Assembly (NCBI GenBank): GCA_021325145.1
Contig: JAJPHR010000045.1
Span: 62,001 to 126,000, forward strand
Origin: Verrucomicrobiota bacterium
GTDB lineage: Bacteria > Verrucomicrobiota > Verrucomicrobiia > Limisphaerales > Pedosphaeraceae
DNA: 64,000 nucleotides
Reading direction: 5' to 3'
In this document: positions 47,139 through 56,925 of the stretch, piece after piece
How positions within the stretch are numbered: position 1 is the stretch's first letter
How the letters are laid out: each line of letters starts with the position of its first letter
Program-made: the position numbers and the translations under genes
The notes under the pieces: model-generated
Told to the model about the DNA's origin: nothing
What the model saw: the letters and a program-made list of their open reading frames with translations, nothing else
Database searches by the model: none

Positions 47139-49547
47139 TTATTGAGTGGACAGGCGGTAGAAGCGACTTGAATGACCAGTGGTTGTATCCGGCACAACAA
47201 CATTGATCCCCGTGCCGTTCGTTGTGGTCAAGGTGGTCCAGGTGCTGTCCGACAGCTTTGTTTTGTATTGCACGGCGTAGCTATGATTGATCACCGTAGG
47301 GAAACTCAAGTTGAGATTGGTCACGGACCGGTTGACTAAATTGATGGGTGAATAGACTTTCACTTCGACCGCGCCCTGTGTGACGGGATTCGTGCTGGAG
47401 TTGTCGGGCCCCCACAACCCAAACCCAAACTGAATGTGATCGCCTGGGGTCGTTGCCACCGTCACATTGAAAGGCTGGCCGGCCACCAGCGGGGCATCGT
47501 AGCGATGTTCCACACTCCAATCAGGCGAGCCGTCCTTGATCCAGGCCCGAGCGGCGTATTTTGAATTCAGGCTATTGCTGGAACAATAACCGGCGAATGT
47601 GATGGCATCTCCCGCCAGGCTGTCATTCTGAATGTAAAAGTCCTGCTCCATGTAAGCCGCCGACGAGCCGTCCGGATTGATGTATGCAGGATCCATCGCA
47701 TTGGTGGCGCCATCATAGACATACGTGTTCGGTCGGAGTGTGATCACGTCATTGGATGTGTTCACGGTGGCTCGCAGCAATGTGGTTGGTGTAACGCCAA
47801 AGCCAAAGCTGGCCTTGGGGCTCGTGCCGCCCGCGCCGCTGGCCGGTGGAGAGGAGATGAGATTGGCGCCGTTCCAGACATTAATAAAGCCGTTAAAGGG
47901 CGCCAGAGCGCGGTCAAAATAGAGCCATCCCGGGTTATAAACCACCAGGGAAACCGCGCTGGTAGCCGAAAGCGAACTCGCGTCCGTAACGACCAACTGA
48001 TAGGTTCCTTCCTGCGCTGGTTGAACCCCGGTCAGATTCAACGTGCTGGTGGCCGAGCCGGAGATACCGCCACCATCGGTGAGATTCGCTCCGTTTTTCG
48101 ACCAGTGATAGGTCAAACCGGTGCCGATGGCGTTCGCGGTAAAGGTAACGTTGGAGCCCAGAAGGGTGTTTGCGGTGCCGGGCGTGATGGCAAGGATTTG
48201 CGGGCCAGTGGAAACGACACTGTTGCTGGAAAATAGAACGTAGCCATATTGGCCGACGTAGTTGGCCGCCGTCGCATTCGTGCGGGCAGGCAAGCCTTGC
48301 CACTCAAAGCCCCACTGAACGTGATCGCCGGCGCCGTTGATCACCTTGGTGATGGTAAACGTCTGCCCATTCGTCAGGCTGCTAAGCGCGACCGTCGATG
48401 CTCCGTAGTATGCCCAGCCGGAACTGAAGTCTTTGACAAAGGCCACCAAGGAATTGGCCATGCCCACGTCGGTCAAGGCGTTAGTCACCATGGTGCCGGA
48501 AAAAACCACTGTGTCACCACCGTTGGCCCCGGTTCCAGTGGTGTCAACATAGAATGTGTTGTCGTACGTCGCCACTGCCGCGCTGGTGCCTGATGAATCC
48601 TCCCAAATATTCAGATCCGTATGAAAATTCTTATCGAGACTGATGTCGGGCGCGCACCGCACCAAACCTTGACTGCTAATCGAGCCTTGGAAGTCCGGGG
48701 TTTGTCCGCCCACTCCGATGTAGCCGCTTGCGGGGGCATAATTGGCCCCAAATTGATCCACCACATTTCGGTAGCCCGCCCAGGCTTGGGATGGATCAAT
48801 ATAAACATAAACATTTTTCGGCGGCGCCACCACCCCGCCATTGGTGCTGATCATGACCGAACCGTAGCTGGCGGCGTTGGCGGAACGCACCGGAGGCCCG
48901 GCCCATTCCAACCCGTATTGGATATGATCATTGTTTCCAAAGACTGAGGACATGGTCAGCGAAAAAGCCTGGCCATTGGTAAGCGTGTTAATTTGCAGAG
49001 AGACAAAGCCGTGAAAACCCCAGGACGCGTCAAAATCTTTGATGAAGAGGATTGCATTGTCGCTGTAAGGTGACGCCAACGTGTTCGATACCAGCGTGCC
49101 GGTGAAGATCACCGAGTCGCCGGCGCTAAAACTGGTGTTCTCGGTGTAAATATCGCTGAGTGTTTTGCAAATGGCAGGACTCGTCCCCGAAGCGTCGGCC
49201 CAGATATTGATATCGGTCTGGTAGGGGCTGGTGACGTCCGGCCAATCGTCAGCCCCGATTGTGATCGTGCCCGAAGTGTCAACGCTCGAATTATTGGGGA
49301 AGGCACCGCCAAAACCAAAGCCGCCAGAACCCAGATATTGAGAGATGTAAGCCGGTTGCGTGGTGGCCGTAAGCCCGTTGGTAAAAACATTCTCGTACCC
49401 ATAATACGCATAATTTGGATCGGTGATGACATTTTGGCTGGCAGCCTGGGCGCCAAAAGTTCCAAGCCAGACCACCAGAGCCGTCGCAAGGGCCACAAAC
49501 AGGCGCCTCGCTGGTTCGGTGATTATTTTTATTCCGGATTTTCTCAT
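47139..49547 (-). CDS. Secreted protein with three copies of an unknown ~200-residue domain
   Basis: 802 residues. A signal peptide (MRKSGIKIITEPARRLFVAL and on) is followed by two adjacent copies (about 40-245 and 245-450), an Ig-like domain (455-540) and a third copy (about 545-745). Each copy runs: aromatic Y/N opening, G-F-G-x-G, T-D-(I/L)-N-I-W-(A/E)-D-(A/S)-S-G-T-S, GD(S/T)V-(I/V)-F-(T/S)-G, (I/V)KDF, L-T-N-G-Q-(A/T)-F, then DH-(I/V)-Q-(Y/W/F)-G. The copies are diverged. It closes with SRFYRLSTQ. I do not recognise the domain; a beta-sandwich binding role is plausible. Confidence 0.85.
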   Translation of the reverse strand: MRKSGIKIITEPARRLFVALATALVVWLGTFGAQAASQNVITDPNYAYYGYENVFTNGLTATTQPAYISQYLGSGGFGFGGAFPNNSSVDTSGTITIGADDWPDVTSPYQTDINIWADASGTSPAICKTLSDIYTENTSFSAGDSVIFTGTLVSNTLASPYSDNAILFIKDFDASWGFHGFVSLQINTLTNGQAFSLTMSSVFGNNDHIQYGLEWAGPPVRSANAASYGSVMISTNGGVVAPPKNVYVYIDPSQAWAGYRNVVDQFGANYAPASGYIGVGGQTPDFQGSISSQGLVRCAPDISLDKNFHTDLNIWEDSSGTSAAVATYDNTFYVDTTGTGANGGDTVVFSGTMVTNALTDVGMANSLVAFVKDFSSGWAYYGASTVALSSLTNGQTFTITKVINGAGDHVQWGFEWQGLPARTNATAANYVGQYGYVLFSSNSVVSTGPQILAITPGTANTLLGSNVTFTANAIGTGLTYHWSKNGANLTDGGGISGSATSTLNLTGVQPAQEGTYQLVVTDASSLSATSAVSLVVYNPGWLYFDRALAPFNGFINVWNGANLISSPPASGAGGTSPKASFGFGVTPTTLLRATVNTSNDVITLRPNTYVYDGATNAMDPAYINPDGSSAAYMEQDFYIQNDSLAGDAITFAGYCSSNSLNSKYAARAWIKDGSPDWSVEHRYDAPLVAGQPFNVTVATTPGDHIQFGFGLWGPDNSSTNPVTQGAVEVKVYSPINLVNRSVTNLNLSFPTVINHSYAVQYKTKLSDSTWTTLTTTNGTGINVVVPDTTTGHSSRFYRLSTQ

Positions 49548-49654
49548 AACTTTGAGGTGGATGCTTTAAGGATCTATCGTGCTTTGACACGATTTCTCGG
49601 TGTTTTCTATCAACTGGGACTGTGTAGGTATATCACACCCTGATTTACCTGCAC

Positions 49655-49674
49655 GTCGCATGAAGTGGTGACAA
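49655..49674. promoter_or_regulatory. Candidate operator, copy 1
   Basis: GTCGCATGAAGTGGTGACAA lies 108 bp upstream of the 47139-49547 gene. It matches 19 of 20 bases of the element at 53145-53164, and the preceding GATTT-(A/C)-CC is also shared. The ends GTCGC and GTGAC are nearly complementary (one G-T). Confidence 0.6.
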
Positions 49675-49753
49675 CTGCCAGGACATGGTCATGAAAGCGG
49701 ATCAGCATCCTGCAAAAGAACTTGCTGCGAGAAAACAGCAGGTAAAGATGGGC

Positions 49754-52153
49754 TCATCGCACGTCATGACCGGTGGAGACCTTGGCCTGCAACCATGTCA
49801 GGTGTTTCTGCGCGCGGACGTTGCCCGGTTCCAACCGAAGGACCGCCTCGAACTCTTGCTGCGCCTCCGGCCACTGCTGCTGTTTGAGCAACCACGTGCC
49901 GTAATCGAACCGCACCGCGGCATTGTCCTGGCTGAATTGCGCGGCCTGGCGAAATTCCGAACCTGCGGCGTCCACCTGCCCTGCCGCGACCAGTTCCAAG
50001 GCCAATTCATGTCGAATCAATCCGTCTGCCGGCTTGATTGTCAGACCAGCTCGGTAACTCGCCATCGCCTCGTCATGCCGGTTCAAATGTGCGAGCACTT
50101 TGCCGCGCCGTAAAAAGGTTTGCGGATCGCGCGGATCCCGTTTCAGCGCGGTGGCAAAGCAATCAAGCGCCTCGGGGTATTTTTCCTGCATCGCCAGCGC
50201 GTTGCCCAGTTCAATCCAGCCATCTGTGCGGCTTGGCCGGATGGCCAGGGTGCGCCGCAACAAGGTTTCCGCCTCAGCATAGTGCTGCTGGGGAATCAGC
50301 AGCCGCCCGGCTTCAAAATAACCCAATGGATCCTGCGGCAGCAGATCGCGGAAACGCGTCCATTGCGCGGCCGCCGCCGGGACATCGCCGGAAAGTTCCA
50401 GGAATACCGCGTAGTTTTCACGCAGGAAAAAATCGTCCGGACGCTGCACGAGAAGTTGCTCGAAATTCAGCCGTGTCCGGGCGGCCTGATCGTGATTTAC
50501 CTGCGCAAGTTCGGACTGGATGCGCGATTCCAAAGCGCCCCGGCGTTCCTCGTTGTGAGTTTGGCTGCTCAACGGCGGAACCTGCATCCGTTCCACCATC
50601 AAGTGGAGAACCTGCGATCGGTTCCAGGGCGAAAGCCCAAGCCGTTGCTCGCATTCCGCCTGCGAAATCCAATCGTTGGTTCTGCGTGGGAAAAACGGTT
50701 CGATTTGTTCCGCCCAGGCGCGCGCCAGCCTGTAGCGGGCGTCGAAATCAAAATGCACATGTTCGAAAAACATTTCATTGCCGCACACGCCGTCGGCGCT
50801 GCCTTCGGCCAGCACCTTCGCTGCGTCGCATAAAATCAAATGGTCACTTTTCCTTCTCTGCGGTTCGGCCCGGATGGCCGCATTAATCCGCGAATCGGCG
50901 CGGAAAGGCAGCGCGTCATCGTCGCAGGCGAGCTGAAAATGCTTCCTGGACTCTGCGAAGTTGGTTTGCGCAAGAAAACACCCGGCCCATTGGAATTGGA
51001 AGTCGGCCTGTTGGTCGTCGAGTCGTGCCGCTTGGGCAAAGCCACTTTCGGCGGCGGCCCACTGCCGCTGTGCGGCGGCTTGTTGGCAGTGGGTGCGAAT
51101 CGTCTCGAATTCCGCGCGCTCGGCCGGGGCAAGCGTGCGTCCTGGCAACGAGGCGAAGGGTGGACAGTCCCGCAAGTTGACACCGACTGTGTTCAGCAAA
51201 ACCGTGGCGCCTGAATTTATTCCGGCGCGAACGATGTCATCCAGGTTTTTTTGAAAATTTTGGTAGACCGTTTCCCGCATGGGGCTGCCGGGTGGAATCT
51301 GGTTCTTTAGAAACATTTCCATGCCGCCCCAGACAGCCGCTTCCTGGTTGTGCCCCGCAAGTCTCTGCCCCAACGCCATGAACCATTGGCCCAGGCGCAT
51401 TTTCTGCGACGCCGTCACCAGGCGGGTAAAGGGCAGGGTTGGCGCCCGCCGGCCAAACACCGTAGCCGCCCCATACGGGCCAACCATCTCATTGTTGCCC
51501 ATGTAAATGATCCACAAATCGCCCTCGTGAGCCGCGCATTCCCGGGCTATGGGCAGGATGACGTGCGAGTTGATCGCGGTAATCGAGGTGTTGATGACTT
51601 CAAACTTGCGCTCCGGATATTTTTCCCGCAGCAGCATTTCAAGATAGCGGTCCGGCGCAAAACTCTCGGCAGGATCCCCCATAGCCGCCGATTCACCCAA
51701 AATGAAAATGCGGAATGTGCCCGGGGCTTTGTGGATGGGAAAACGCAATGGGCCGGGATTGCGTACGATGCTTTTTGGGAAAAAGCTCAAACTGAAATCC
51801 TCGTTTTGAACAAAGAAATTCTCCCCGCCGATCGGGATGCGTTTGAAAAAATTCGGGTTGTAACCGTAGCCGGCCAGTCGCAGGCAAACCTCAAGAGCCG
51901 CGAAAAGCAATAAAGTCGGCATTGCCAGTAGGAGGCGAGACATCCAACGCCGGCCACGCGGCAGCGGCTTGCGTACTGATGGCGAATCGGCTGAAGCCGA
52001 ACGGTTGTTTTTCTTGCCGGCTTTCAAGCGGGCTAACTGGCTTGATGCATTGTTTGCCCCAAGTAATCCTGCAGACCAACTGACATCCAACCTGTTTAAT
52101 TCCTGGGCGTATGGTTTGCCAGCCAAATCACGTCCACATCCGTTACCGGACAA
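49754..52153 (-). CDS. SGNH-like hydrolase with C-terminal TPR repeats
   Basis: Up to 799 residues; the true start is uncertain because the longest form overlaps the preceding gene by 58 bp (alternatives: TTG 52090 or ATG 51943, MSRLLLAM). A basic, disordered-looking N-terminus precedes one membrane segment (about 72-92) and a periplasmic SGNH-type domain. It shows FRIFILGESAAMGDP (catalytic Ser), IYMGNNEMVGPYG (Asn block) and FFEHVHFD (late His). The second half (about 540-790) is tetratricopeptide repeats (YFEAGRLLIPQQHYAEAETL). The pairing suggests a membrane-anchored esterase/acyl hydrolase with protein-protein scaffolding. The substrate is unknown. Confidence 0.85.
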   Translation of the reverse strand: MSGNGCGRDLAGKPYAQELNRLDVSWSAGLLGANNASSQLARLKAGKKNNRSASADSPSVRKPLPRGRRWMSRLLLAMPTLLLFAALEVCLRLAGYGYNPNFFKRIPIGGENFFVQNEDFSLSFFPKSIVRNPGPLRFPIHKAPGTFRIFILGESAAMGDPAESFAPDRYLEMLLREKYPERKFEVINTSITAINSHVILPIARECAAHEGDLWIIYMGNNEMVGPYGAATVFGRRAPTLPFTRLVTASQKMRLGQWFMALGQRLAGHNQEAAVWGGMEMFLKNQIPPGSPMRETVYQNFQKNLDDIVRAGINSGATVLLNTVGVNLRDCPPFASLPGRTLAPAERAEFETIRTHCQQAAAQRQWAAAESGFAQAARLDDQQADFQFQWAGCFLAQTNFAESRKHFQLACDDDALPFRADSRINAAIRAEPQRRKSDHLILCDAAKVLAEGSADGVCGNEMFFEHVHFDFDARYRLARAWAEQIEPFFPRRTNDWISQAECEQRLGLSPWNRSQVLHLMVERMQVPPLSSQTHNEERRGALESRIQSELAQVNHDQAARTRLNFEQLLVQRPDDFFLRENYAVFLELSGDVPAAAAQWTRFRDLLPQDPLGYFEAGRLLIPQQHYAEAETLLRRTLAIRPSRTDGWIELGNALAMQEKYPEALDCFATALKRDPRDPQTFLRRGKVLAHLNRHDEAMASYRAGLTIKPADGLIRHELALELVAAGQVDAAGSEFRQAAQFSQDNAAVRFDYGTWLLKQQQWPEAQQEFEAVLRLEPGNVRAQKHLTWLQAKVSTGHDVR

Positions 52154-52983
52154 GCAACCTGTTGAGTCACACCGGGTACGGTTGAATAAATGACATTACG
52201 ATGTGCATTCATAACGGGCCCTTTCCAAGCATGGATTTCAGCATGGCAGTCGGCAAAGGTCAAACCACAGCGCCCTCCATGCTGGTTTCCGGGGAGTTCG
52301 GTGAAACTTGAGACCGGGTACGAGGCGGTGTAAAGGATGGTGTCATCGATGCTGTCGGGATGCTCGTCGGTGAAAACCCAGGAATCAGAGGGGCCGGGAG
52401 AGTGAAAGTCAGACATCCTTTTGGCCACAAACCATTGCGTCCAACCAAAGGGCATGGGCGAGTTATATTTGGCCCCATCACCCACCGCGGCATCCATGGC
52501 CACGCTCCGAACCCGATGGTTCCAGCCCATGGCCTGCTGGGGTTGACTTACGAAATTCGCCGCCGGGCAGGCAAAGATTTTCGCGGAATTGGCAACATAA
52601 GGGCCGAGTGAGGCATATGTATCGCTGGTGACTAAAGCCTCGTTGGCATTATACAGACCGGCGGTCCAATCGATCTTGCCGCCCGCCCATGATGGTTGAC
52701 CGTTAAACGTGACCTGGCCACTGAACAAGAAGTCGTTGTTATAGGGGAGCAGATCGTTGTTGTCTCCCGTGAACATTTGCCACGCAACCGCGAGTTGTTT
52801 TTTGTCACTCATGCAGGCCGCAGCTACCGCCTTTTGCTTGGCCCGGCTTAGCACGGGTAGGAGCATGGCGGCCAGGATGGCGATAATTGCTATCACTACG
52901 AGAAGTTCAATCAAGGTGAAGGCCCGTTTCGGAAAAACGAAGCCGAGGCCATTGTTATTGCGTTGAAGGTCTTTTATTTTCAT
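52096..52983 (-). CDS. Pseudopilin-like protein with H-X9-D-C end motif
   Basis: 295 residues from ATG 52983 (MKIKDLQRNNN). It carries a type IV prepilin-like leader KRAFTLIELLVVIAIIAILA with Glu five residues after the cleavage-site aromatic, then a globular domain with the closing motif HGGRCGLTFADC. Verrucomicrobial and planctomycete proteins of this kind have H-X9-D-G; here it is D-C. It would be processed by a prepilin peptidase and assembled in a pseudopilus or in a secretion apparatus, but no gsp/pil genes are in the window. It lies upstream of the SGNH-TPR gene and is co-directional, so they may be one unit. Confidence 0.9.
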   Translation of the reverse strand: MKIKDLQRNNNGLGFVFPKRAFTLIELLVVIAIIAILAAMLLPVLSRAKQKAVAAACMSDKKQLAVAWQMFTGDNNDLLPYNNDFLFSGQVTFNGQPSWAGGKIDWTAGLYNANEALVTSDTYASLGPYVANSAKIFACPAANFVSQPQQAMGWNHRVRSVAMDAAVGDGAKYNSPMPFGWTQWFVAKRMSDFHSPGPSDSWVFTDEHPDSIDDTILYTASYPVSSFTELPGNQHGGRCGLTFADCHAEIHAWKGPVMNAHRNVIYSTVPGVTQQVACPVTDVDVIWLANHTPRN

Positions 52984-53144
52984 GTTTGAGAACCGCGGGA
53001 TGGTCTTGGAAGACCGGCCTGCCACCTTCCAGGCATTGGCATCAGGTTACCTGTTTCCAGCAGACGTGGATCCATGCAGCAGTTCATATCAAGTGTCGCG
53101 GGCTGTTTATGACTGGAATCTAGCGCGGCAAGGATTTCCCGACA

Positions 53145-53164
53145 GTCGCATGAAGTGGCGACAA
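53145..53164. promoter_or_regulatory. Candidate operator, copy 2
   Basis: GTCGCATGAAGTGGCGACAA lies between the divergent pseudopilin-like gene (162 bp upstream of it) and the kinase gene (57 bp upstream of it). The ends GTCGC/GCGAC are perfectly complementary around ATGAAGTG. It is the partner of the site at 49655. Confidence 0.65.
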
Positions 53165-53220
53165 GCTTGTCCTCTGGCAACCGCAATTGAACACTTTTTT
53201 ATCGCCACCATGAAAACTTT

Positions 53221-56200
53221 TTGCCAATTTTCAAACTGAAGCCAGTGAAATGCATTGCAAAAATCTTCGGCAAAATTGCTCTGTTCGTGCTGGTGTTGAT
53301 CTCTGCTTTCCAGGCCCAGGCGGTCGTTTTGTGGAGCAACTTTGACCCCATATCCGTGAACACCAACGGCCCCGGAACCGACCTGCTTGGCGGAGCTCTA
53401 AAACGGGATGAAGCCGCGAACGACACGCTGTATTTCAAGTGCCGCATTGAACCGGTGTCTGATGAAACCACCGAGCCTTACTTTGCCGCACTGGAACTCT
53501 TCGAAGATGATATCGAACGCCTCGGCGTGGGCAACGCGCTGGACGCCTGGGCATACAGTGTATTTTTCCCGGGGGCGCAAAGCAGCGGTGTGCCGCCTGC
53601 AGGGTACCTCGACCTTCGCTCGGCTCATCCCGACCTGAGCGCGGTCGCGCGCCATGCCAACTACCAATGTCCTCACCGTGGTGAGACGGTCACCATCGTG
53701 TTTAAGATCCAGTATGTTCCCCACGGCGAAGACCTCGTGACCGTCTGGCTCAATCCCGATCTTGGCCCGGGCGCGAACGAAATAAATCAACCCGAGGCTT
53801 TGACCACTCGCTTCAATGTGAATGCTTCATTTGACGAACTCCGTCTCCGCCACGCCGGCAACGGCGGTGGCTGGAGATTTAGCGACCTGGCCATCGCCAC
53901 CGCCTTTAATGATTACGTCGATTCGAGCAGCACCCAACCCGGCAGCGGCGAAGCGGACCCGGCTGACGGCAAAGATTCGCTGCAATTTCAATCCTGGCTA
54001 AAGAATCAGGGATTGCCGCGCGTGACAGTGGACGCCATCCAGCAAACGCGTGACGGTTATCTGTGGATTGCGGCCGATGGCGCCATTGCCCGCTTTGATG
54101 GCTTGAGATTCGTTCCATTGAACGCGCCTGCCTCGGAATCGAATTCTTTCACGCAAACCATTTTCGGCGACAGTCAGGGCGCGCTGTGGGTGGCCGTTTC
54201 AAACGGCTTACAACGCTGGCAAAAGGGGCACGCAACCACGTTGAGCCTGAATGATGGTTTGCCCAACACCCATATCACGGCCTTGAGCGAGGACGCACAG
54301 GGCAATATTTGGATTGGCACCACCGATGGGCTGGCCATTTGGAACGATGGACGGCTGGTCCCCCAGGTGGATGCGAAAAAGTTTCGCGGCCGTGCCATCA
54401 CCTCCCTATTCAGGGACCGGCAAGGCTTGATGTGGCTGGTCGTCCAAAGCATGGAAGTTTTTCAGTTCAACCACGGACGCTTCCTGCCCCTGACTGACGA
54501 CTCAGCAAGAGATTGGATGACTGACATCCATGCATTGCTCGTGGATGCCACGGGCAGAGTCTGGCTCGCCGCCGGCGAGGACGCCGTGCTATGCCACGAC
54601 AAGGATGGCTGGCGCCGTTTTCGGATCCCGAAGCGGATTACCGGTTCGCGAGTGAACGCGTTGGCAGAGGAACCTGACGGCACGATTTGGGCCGGTGGCG
54701 CTGGCGGGTTGTTCTTATTTTCAAACGGGAAGTTTTCCGCCGTCCCGGCCGGCAGCAAGCTGGCCGGGAACACGGTTCAATCCTTGTTCGTGGCTCACGA
54801 CGGCGCTTTGTGGGCAGGCACGGACGAGGGATTGAACCGGTTGCAACACAAATGTCTTTTCGCACTGGGACAGGGCGAGGGCCTTGGTTTCGGCCCCGTG
54901 CAGGGGCTGGCGCAGGTTTCATCGAGCGTTGTTTGGGCAGCACGAACCGGCGATGGCATCTATCGCTGGGACGGACGCAATTTCAGCCGATTGAGAGCCG
55001 CTGGACTTTCAGCGCATAATTCGCAGGCCAACGCGCTGCTCCTTGCCCGGGACGGCGCGTGTTGGGTCGCCAGCACTGGCGGGTTGTTGCGCTACAAGGA
55101 TCCCCTCGCCGCTGCCGATGAAGTTCGTTGGTTTGAATTGCCGGGCGAGGACATCGTCTCACTGGCCGAGGACCAGGACGGCTCGGTGTGGGCCGGCACA
55201 CGCGCGGGAAAACTTTGGCAATTGCACGAAGGGAAGTGGATGGCACTCAATTCGATTTCAATTTCCAATTCAATAAACGTGATTCTGCCGGCTCCCAATG
55301 GTCCTGTCTGGATTGGCACTGAGGGTAACGGCGTGGCCCGCATCGATGGCAATGGCGCAACTTTTTATGGCGAGAACGCGGGACTCCCGAGCAGAATTGT
55401 CCGGGCGCTTTACCTGGATGAACAGAATGTCCTGTGGCTTGGAACTGCGGCCGGTTTGTGTTGCAAGCGTGGTGACAAGATTTCAAGCTTCACCGCCCGC
55501 TACGGTCTTCCCGAAAATCCGGTTTCGCAGATATTGGAAGACTCAGCAGGACGGCTCTGGCTGGGCACCAGCCAGGGGATTGCCTGTGTGCACAAGGATC
55601 AACTGGAAGATTTTGCGGCCGGCAAACTCGAGGCACTCCATCCAAAACTTTTTAACCATGTCGACGGCATGCCCTCAGAGGAATGCACTGGCGGATTTTG
55701 TCCAGCCGGCTTGAAAAGCCAGTCGGGGCTGCTTTGGTTCCCATCGACGAAAGGAGTAACTGTAATCGCGCCACAGAGCTGGCCGGTGGAAAAGCCGGTG
55801 CCCGGCACCGTGATTGAAGAAATCCTGCTTGATGGCGTTCCAGAAAGTGCGAGTTCCGATGCCGCAAAGTTCACGATTCCGCCGGGCAAGCACCGGTTGG
55901 AATTGGTTTACACCGGTCTTCGCTTTGACGCGCCGGAAACCATTCGGTTCCGCTACAAACTCGAACCCTGGGACGCCGATTGGATAGACGCGGGGACCAG
56001 CCGCAGTGCGGTTTACAATTTCATTCCGCCCGGCCAGTACAGCTTTCGGGTCATTGCGTGCAATAGCGACGGCGTTTGGCCCACCACCAGCGGAGCGGAG
56101 ATTCGATTGACCTTCGCAAGATACTTCTGGCAATCGTGGTGGTTCATCGGCATGGCTGGCGTCGCATTGTTGTCCACCGTCGGCAGCACCGTGCGTTTGA

Positions 56201-56925
56201 TCGAACGACAGAAAGCAAAGTCCCGGCTCAACCGACTTGAACAAGAGCGGGTTTTGGAACGAGAGCGTACGCGGATCGCGCAGGATTTACATGATGAGAT
56301 GGGCGCGAAACTGTGCCGGATTTCCTTCTTGAGTGAACATGCGCGCCGCGACAGCATCAGTCCGGCGGAAATGCAGGAGCAAATCAAATCCATCTCCGAC
56401 GACTCGCGCGAAATACTACATTCGATGGACGAAATCGTTTGGGTCGTTAATCCCCAGAACGACACGCTGGAACACGCGACCTCCTACCTGGCCCAATTTG
56501 CCCAGGATTATTTTTCGATGACCGGCGTGGAGTGTGATTTAGTCGTGCCCGCGCAAATGCCGCCCCACCCGGTTTCCTCGCAAGTGCGGCATCATCTTTT
56601 TCTTGCCGTGCGGGAGGCGCTGGCCAATATTTTGAAGCATTCCGCGGCCACACGCGCGAAAATTTCCATAACCTGTGAGCACGGGAGCCTTGAAATTTGT
56701 GTGGCAGATAACGGCAAAGGTTTTGACTCAAAAACACAAATGGCCGGCGGTTCTCACTCTGGGGATACGCATGACGGATTGCGGAACATGACCAAGCGAA
56801 TTACCGATATTGGCGGACAATGCACGGTTGCATCCGCGGCCGGTTCAGGCACGACCATAACATTTCTACTGCCGCTGAAAATTGCCACAAAAAGTGTGAT
56901 GTATGATTACGGTTTCCATCGTTGA
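53221..56925 (+). CDS. Sensor histidine kinase with unknown N-terminal domain and two Reg_prop propellers
   Basis: 1234 residues. The start (TTG 53221, or GTG 53245) is uncertain; an ATG at 53210 is out of frame. After a signal peptide (to about 38) comes a beta-rich domain of unknown family (38-240). About 14 Reg_prop blades follow, about 255-840 (LWIAADGAIARFDGL first, LWFPSTKGV last), then a Y_Y_Y domain (FRYKLEPWDADW near 915) and one membrane helix (about 975-990). HisKA_3 with phospho-His1024 in IAQDLHDEMGAKL and a HATPase domain complete it. Its gene overlaps the next regulator by 23 bp. The kinase part is clearly paralogous to that of the 27625 protein. Confidence 0.92.
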   Translation: MPIFKLKPVKCIAKIFGKIALFVLVLISAFQAQAVVLWSNFDPISVNTNGPGTDLLGGALKRDEAANDTLYFKCRIEPVSDETTEPYFAALELFEDDIERLGVGNALDAWAYSVFFPGAQSSGVPPAGYLDLRSAHPDLSAVARHANYQCPHRGETVTIVFKIQYVPHGEDLVTVWLNPDLGPGANEINQPEALTTRFNVNASFDELRLRHAGNGGGWRFSDLAIATAFNDYVDSSSTQPGSGEADPADGKDSLQFQSWLKNQGLPRVTVDAIQQTRDGYLWIAADGAIARFDGLRFVPLNAPASESNSFTQTIFGDSQGALWVAVSNGLQRWQKGHATTLSLNDGLPNTHITALSEDAQGNIWIGTTDGLAIWNDGRLVPQVDAKKFRGRAITSLFRDRQGLMWLVVQSMEVFQFNHGRFLPLTDDSARDWMTDIHALLVDATGRVWLAAGEDAVLCHDKDGWRRFRIPKRITGSRVNALAEEPDGTIWAGGAGGLFLFSNGKFSAVPAGSKLAGNTVQSLFVAHDGALWAGTDEGLNRLQHKCLFALGQGEGLGFGPVQGLAQVSSSVVWAARTGDGIYRWDGRNFSRLRAAGLSAHNSQANALLLARDGACWVASTGGLLRYKDPLAAADEVRWFELPGEDIVSLAEDQDGSVWAGTRAGKLWQLHEGKWMALNSISISNSINVILPAPNGPVWIGTEGNGVARIDGNGATFYGENAGLPSRIVRALYLDEQNVLWLGTAAGLCCKRGDKISSFTARYGLPENPVSQILEDSAGRLWLGTSQGIACVHKDQLEDFAAGKLEALHPKLFNHVDGMPSEECTGGFCPAGLKSQSGLLWFPSTKGVTVIAPQSWPVEKPVPGTVIEEILLDGVPESASSDAAKFTIPPGKHRLELVYTGLRFDAPETIRFRYKLEPWDADWIDAGTSRSAVYNFIPPGQYSFRVIACNSDGVWPTTSGAEIRLTFARYFWQSWWFIGMAGVALLSTVGSTVRLIERQKAKSRLNRLEQERVLERERTRIAQDLHDEMGAKLCRISFLSEHARRDSISPAEMQEQIKSISDDSREILHSMDEIVWVVNPQNDTLEHATSYLAQFAQDYFSMTGVECDLVVPAQMPPHPVSSQVRHHLFLAVREALANILKHSAATRAKISITCEHGSLEICVADNGKGFDSKTQMAGGSHSGDTHDGLRNMTKRITDIGGQCTVASAAGSGTTITFLLPLKIATKSVMYDYGFHR

